Assembly: GCA_900759575.1 (NCBI GenBank)
Contig: CAAEVU010000070.1
Location: 1 to 8,391 of the forward strand
Source of the DNA: Clostridia bacterium
GTDB lineage: Bacteria > Bacillota > Clostridia > Oscillospirales > Acutalibacteraceae
Direction: 5' to 3'
DNA length: 8,391 nucleotides
The position numbers and the translations under genes are program-made. Every line of letters begins with the position of its first letter. Position 1 is the first letter of the stretch. Shown in pieces: positions 5,533-8,391 of the stretch. A model generated the notes under the pieces. It did no database searches. It was not told where the DNA came from and was given only the letters and a program-made list of their open reading frames with translations.

Positions 5533-6537
5533 TTACTCGGTAGTGTAGCTCACACCCTGGGCTGCGCCGGAGAAAATCCGGGCAAAGCCTGCCATGGAGC
5601 TGATAGCGATCTCGTCCAGCTGGCGGTCCACCAGCTTTCCGCTGTCAATGCACACGTCGCCGGACTGGACCATTTCCAGAGCGCAATTCTTGTCCAGGGC
5701 AATGATCTTGCCTTTTTCCATTCCAGGAATGTGCACCAGGGTGGCTCCCAAAGGAGTGCACAGCTTGCCGGTGCCCTGGAAATTCAGACCTGCCTGCGCG
5801 TCCTTGAATTCCGAAATCTGAAGCAGCTTCTGGATGCCATCCGTACCGGCGGCGATCACATTGAGCTGGTAGGGAGAAAGGCTGCCCCACAGCGCCAGAA
5901 AATCGGCGTAGCTCAGAGAAGTACTGGAAGCAAAGGAAATACCATCCTTGGTCCCGTCACCATTGATCAACACGTTCACCGCGTCGTTCATCTGAGCGGC
6001 AGCAATGCCTGCGCCGATCTGCCGCAGGGTCACGGTAAACAGGTCCAGCTTCTGAAGGCGCAGAGCTTCGTAAGAGGTGGACAGCACCTGGCCACGCTTC
6101 TGAAGCTTTACAAGGCCGGCGCTGGTGCGCAGAGTGGCCTCCGGCAGCTCCGTCCCCTCTGTCACCACAGTGGGTTCCCAGTTGCCCCCTTCCGGATCGA
6201 TGGTGCGGTAATCCATACCGTCAATGTTGGTGACGGTAGCCACCAGGTCGGTGACCTTGCTGGCCCGCTCCATACCCTGGCGCACCGCCCTGGCTACATA
6301 TTCGGGGAACAGCGCTGCGCTGTCCGTAGTGGCAAAGAACTGCTCCACCGCGTCAGAAGCAGGACCGCTGACTTTGATGTCAAAGCGCTTCAGCTGGCGC
6401 TGGAACGCGTCCAAACCTTCCAGGGAAGTGCCCCGGTAATTTTCAGAGTTGTCCAGCTCTTCCAACACCTGAGTAAAACTTTTGCCGGGAACATTGTACA
6501 TGCCCTTTTCCAAAGAAATCTGTTCAAATCTTGCCAT
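5533..6537 (-). CDS. HK97-fold major capsid protein
   Basis: This 334-residue protein is the main shell protein. Evidence is its position directly after a prohead protease and its HK97-type layout. There is an N-terminal arm with 'LEELDNSENYRGTSLEGLDA' (25-44), then 'SAALFPEYVARAVRQGMERA' (73-92). An E-loop-like region follows ('PTVVTEGTELPEATL', then 'KLQKRGQVLSTSYEALR' at 144-160). A central P-domain helix ('QIGAGIAAAQMNDAVNVLIN') leads into a C-terminal A-domain with 'CTPLGATLVHIPGMEKGKII'. These elements are common in Firmicutes phage capsids. Residues 1 to about 65 may act as a small delta-like region, but no cleavage site can be called. The ATG at 6537 has AGGAGGA 7 bases upstream; longer starts such as 6660 run into the protease gene. 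A terminator follows the stop, as expected for strong expression. Confidence 0.9.
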   Translation of the reverse strand: MARFEQISLEKGMYNVPGKSFTQVLEELDNSENYRGTSLEGLDAFQRQLKRFDIKVSGPASDAVEQFFATTDSAALFPEYVARAVRQGMERASKVTDLVATVTNIDGMDYRTIDPEGGNWEPTVVTEGTELPEATLRTSAGLVKLQKRGQVLSTSYEALRLQKLDLFTVTLRQIGAGIAAAQMNDAVNVLINGDGTKDGISFASSTSLSYADFLALWGSLSPYQLNVIAAGTDGIQKLLQISEFKDAQAGLNFQGTGKLCTPLGATLVHIPGMEKGKIIALDKNCALEMVQSGDVCIDSGKLVDRQLDEIAISSMAGFARIFSGAAQGVSYTTE

Positions 6538-6544
6538 AAAGTGA

Positions 6545-6551
6545 TCCTCCT
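6545..6551 (-). promoter_or_regulatory. Strong ribosome binding site of the capsid gene
   Basis: A perfect AGGAGGA lies 7 bases before the capsid ATG at 6537, within a 25-base A/T-rich gap. It fixes the capsid start and rules out the longer in-frame reading back to 6660. It is one of the few non-overlapping gene junctions here, in keeping with independent, high-level capsid translation. Confidence 0.8.
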
Positions 6552-6562
6552 TTTTTGTTGTG

Positions 6563-7507
6563 TCAAATGCGAAATTCGCCGTTATCCCATTGTTTTTCCT
6601 GGGGCTGCACCGAAGCCAGCTGAGGCTGCAAGGGCAGTTTTTTTCCTGCCATTTTCTCATAGGTTTCGGCCATTTGGGAAAGCTCTCCCACGGTCAATCC
6701 CTTCATGGCCGATTCCATCACTGCCCGGGGAAGCTCCGGCTGCACAATGGCACTGTACCGCAGCACATTGCCCATCAGCTTGTCCCGGTAGGAACGGCCC
6801 CACTGTGCCTGCTCCTTCCACTCCTTTACCAAGCCTAAAAGCTCCAAGGCTTGGGATTTTGTCAGCCGCAGCCCCTCGTCGCCAACAGCTTCCAAACTTT
6901 TTTCAAAATCCATGGGCACCTCTCCTTCATATTGTTTGACCACACCCGCTGCCCGTTGAGCGGGAACCGCTACAAAAGAACATTCATAGGCGTCCGCCGG
7001 GTCGCAAAGCACCCGATGACACATCTGCCCCTCATAAGTGCGGCCTTTCACATGGTTGCAATGCTCTTTGCCACAGATAGAGCACACCGAGCGTTTCATG
7101 CTGCATCCCACACTGACCTCCTTCAAGATGCCGCTTTCGATCAGCTCAATGGTTTCCTGGTTTTTCTCCGTTCTGGGCAAATACGCCTTTGCGGTAAGTT
7201 TTGTATACACCTCTCCCGCCTGGGTCAGTTTACCGGGTTCTGTCTCCAAACCTGTATCGTAGATCCGGGCTGTCTGATTGGCGCTTCGCCGTTCGTGGTC
7301 GAACAGGCAGGTTTTCCCGGGGAACATTTCCTTCAGGCCCTCCAATGCACCCAAAGAGAACCGTTCAAAGTCCCGGTCTACCTCGTTATCGCACAGCACT
7401 AGGGAAAAAGCGTACACTTCCTCCGGACTGTATACTCTGCGGGTGTAACGGTTGATTTTTTCCATATCCGGGGCATCCAGTCCTTTTTGCACCAAACCTT
7501 CTTTCAT
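6563..7507 (-). CDS. Prohead protease with cysteine cluster and scaffold-like C-terminus
   Basis: This 314-residue protein fits an HK97-type prohead maturation protease (family U35-like). It should cleave scaffold and capsid arms inside the procapsid. The probable catalytic residues are His71 in 'TCLFDHERR' and Ser132 in 'LKEVSVGCSM'. The family's second-strand motif is 'YECSFVAVPAQ' at 174-184, with acidic Glu175. Between them is a cysteine/histidine cluster: Cys142-x2-Cys145-x4-Cys150-x-His152, then Cys163-His164. It looks like a zinc-binding insertion, as I recall from related Clostridia phage proteases. Residues about 200-314 are helical and charged, and may act as a fused scaffold; no separate scaffold gene lies before the capsid gene. 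The ATG at 7507 overlaps the portal stop as ATGA, with GAGAGGAGG just upstream, so it is coupled to portal translation. Confidence 0.85.
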   Translation of the reverse strand: MKEGLVQKGLDAPDMEKINRYTRRVYSPEEVYAFSLVLCDNEVDRDFERFSLGALEGLKEMFPGKTCLFDHERRSANQTARIYDTGLETEPGKLTQAGEVYTKLTAKAYLPRTEKNQETIELIESGILKEVSVGCSMKRSVCSICGKEHCNHVKGRTYEGQMCHRVLCDPADAYECSFVAVPAQRAAGVVKQYEGEVPMDFEKSLEAVGDEGLRLTKSQALELLGLVKEWKEQAQWGRSYRDKLMGNVLRYSAIVQPELPRAVMESAMKGLTVGELSQMAETYEKMAGKKLPLQPQLASVQPQEKQWDNGEFRI

Positions 7508-8391
7508 GGTTCCTCCTCTCCTTCCAACTGCCTTGCCTGGGCGTTCAAATACCGGGCATTGGCATGGTCCACCTCGTCCTGCATGGTGATTTCATCCCAT
7601 TCCACCCTGCACTGGGGATCATACCCTGCCAGTGTCAGCCAAGTCCGGCAGATTTTACGGATCACCGGAGTGAGCACTCTGCGGTAAGCGTCCAGCTCAC
7701 TGGTGAGCATATCTGCCTGCTGGCTGGACATCCGTTCTGTGGAGGACCAGGACAAGCCCAGCAAAAAAGGCGGTACTCCCAACTTGGCCACGATCTGTTC
7801 CAGCATCTGGCGCACAGGCACATCGCTGTCCAAAATCTGGTTGTCCGCGCCAATGGCTTTGATGGACACGTCCCCCACAGCCACAAAGTCGCTCACTTCC
7901 CCGCTGCGCATAGCCCGTTTCCACTCCTGGGCCATTTGCCGCGCCCGCTCCCCGGCATACAGGCCCGACGGGTCCGGTTTACAGGTGACCGCGAACCGGA
8001 CATTTCCCAGCCGGTCCCAGTTGACGCCCAATGTTTTGTAAACCTTCAGCAAGATCTCGCTGACAAAAGGCAAACCTCGCAGCAGGGATGTTCCCCGGAC
8101 AGAACCTGCTTCCGGATTCAGGGCGGAGAGCAGCAGCAACTGGGGGTAAGGACATCCCCGTTTTTTTCCGCCGTCCCACACCGAGACTTTCACTTCCAGG
8201 GGCCCTGCCTGCTCCAGCTCCACGCCATCCAGAGAAGCGTTGTACAAGGCGGCTATCTGTCCGCCCCCCATCACCATCTCTCCCACTGCGTTGCCGTAGG
8301 TCAGCAGCTCTTCAAAGTACACCCCCAAAAAGGCGTCGATCCCCTGTTCGGCGGCATTCACCCGCACATCCTCCAAAAAGCGCCGCAGACC
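7504..8391 (-). CDS. Portal protein, C-terminal part (N-terminus beyond right edge)
   Basis: The frame is open to the right edge, so about 295 C-terminal residues are seen and the true start lies outside. The product is a portal, the dodecameric ring through which DNA enters and leaves the head. Evidence includes the early segment 'YGNAVGEMVMGGGQIAALYN', then 'SVRGTSLLRGLPFVSEILLK', which matches the portal 'G.SLLRGLPFV..IL' stem region. 'ILDSDVPVRQMLEQIVAKLG' and 'VPPFLLGLSWSSTERMSSQQ' follow, and the long final helical part has 'LDAYRRVLTPVIRKICRTWL'. The 'lGVPPfLLG.....' piece followed by a 'QQAD.L..el..yrr.l.P' helix is the usual C-terminal portal pattern. It lies upstream of the protease and capsid genes, the normal head order. 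The end, EGEEEP, encodes the ribosome binding site for the protease gene. Confidence 0.9.
   Translation of the reverse strand, partial: GLRRFLEDVRVNAAEQGIDAFLGVYFEELLTYGNAVGEMVMGGGQIAALYNASLDGVELEQAGPLEVKVSVWDGGKKRGCPYPQLLLLSALNPEAGSVRGTSLLRGLPFVSEILLKVYKTLGVNWDRLGNVRFAVTCKPDPSGLYAGERARQMAQEWKRAMRSGEVSDFVAVGDVSIKAIGADNQILDSDVPVRQMLEQIVAKLGVPPFLLGLSWSSTERMSSQQADMLTSELDAYRRVLTPVIRKICRTWLTLAGYDPQCRVEWDEITMQDEVDHANARYLNAQARQLEGEEEP

Noticed and set aside
6538..6660. N-terminal extension of the capsid protein back to 6660
   Set aside because: The extension overlaps the protease C-terminus, and a perfect AGGAGGA sits at the proper distance before the ATG at 6537.
5440..6939. A 499-codon open frame on the plus strand across the capsid and protease region
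   Set aside because: It is antisense to two clearly recognised genes, has no convincing ribosome binding site, and its product is a low-complexity mix rich in His, Gln, Arg and Pro. Long antisense frames are common opposite GC-rich coding DNA with strong codon bias.

Overview
The window is part of a phage or prophage structural (late) operon. Every supported gene reads leftward on the minus strand, and genes abut or overlap by 4-17 bases with almost no spare DNA. The moderately high GC content, the strong AGGAGG-type ribosome binding sites and the protein flavour (PBSX/Xkd-like baseplate proteins, HK97-type head proteins) suggest a Gram-positive host in the Clostridia, plausibly a gut Oscillospiraceae-type bacterium. 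That host call is an inference. No terminase, integrase, repressor or lysis gene lies inside the window, so prophage and free phage cannot be told apart.

In transcription order (high to low coordinates) the layout is: the portal, cut by the right edge (8391-7504); a prohead protease with a cysteine cluster and a scaffold-like tail (7507-6563); the HK97-fold major capsid protein (6537-5533); an intrinsic terminator and two further hairpins (5515-5414); a head-tail adaptor (5398-4985); a head-closure/stopper-like protein (5001-4666); a tail-terminator-like protein with an extra C-terminal domain (4679-4005); a 31-residue ORF (4008-3913); a LysM baseplate protein (3897-3382); an XkdQ/gpD-like hub (3385-2483); a short spike (2492-2163); an XkdS/gp25-like wedge protein (2149-1790); an XkdT/gpJ-like wedge protein (1803-742); an XkdU-like protein (745-164); and the start of a tail-fibre-like gene, cut by the left edge (151-1).

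The striking point is what is absent. In PBSX-like contractile loci the tail sheath, tail tube, tape-measure chaperone and tape measure lie between the head-tail connector genes and the LysM protein. Here that slot holds only a 31-codon ORF, and the surrounding genes are intact and translationally coupled. The operon therefore appears to join an HK97-type head directly to a complete contractile-type baseplate, with no sheath, separate tube or tape measure. Either the particle has a very short, baseplate-only tail, perhaps with a tube-like ring supplied by the extra domain of the terminator protein, or the missing genes lie outside the window.
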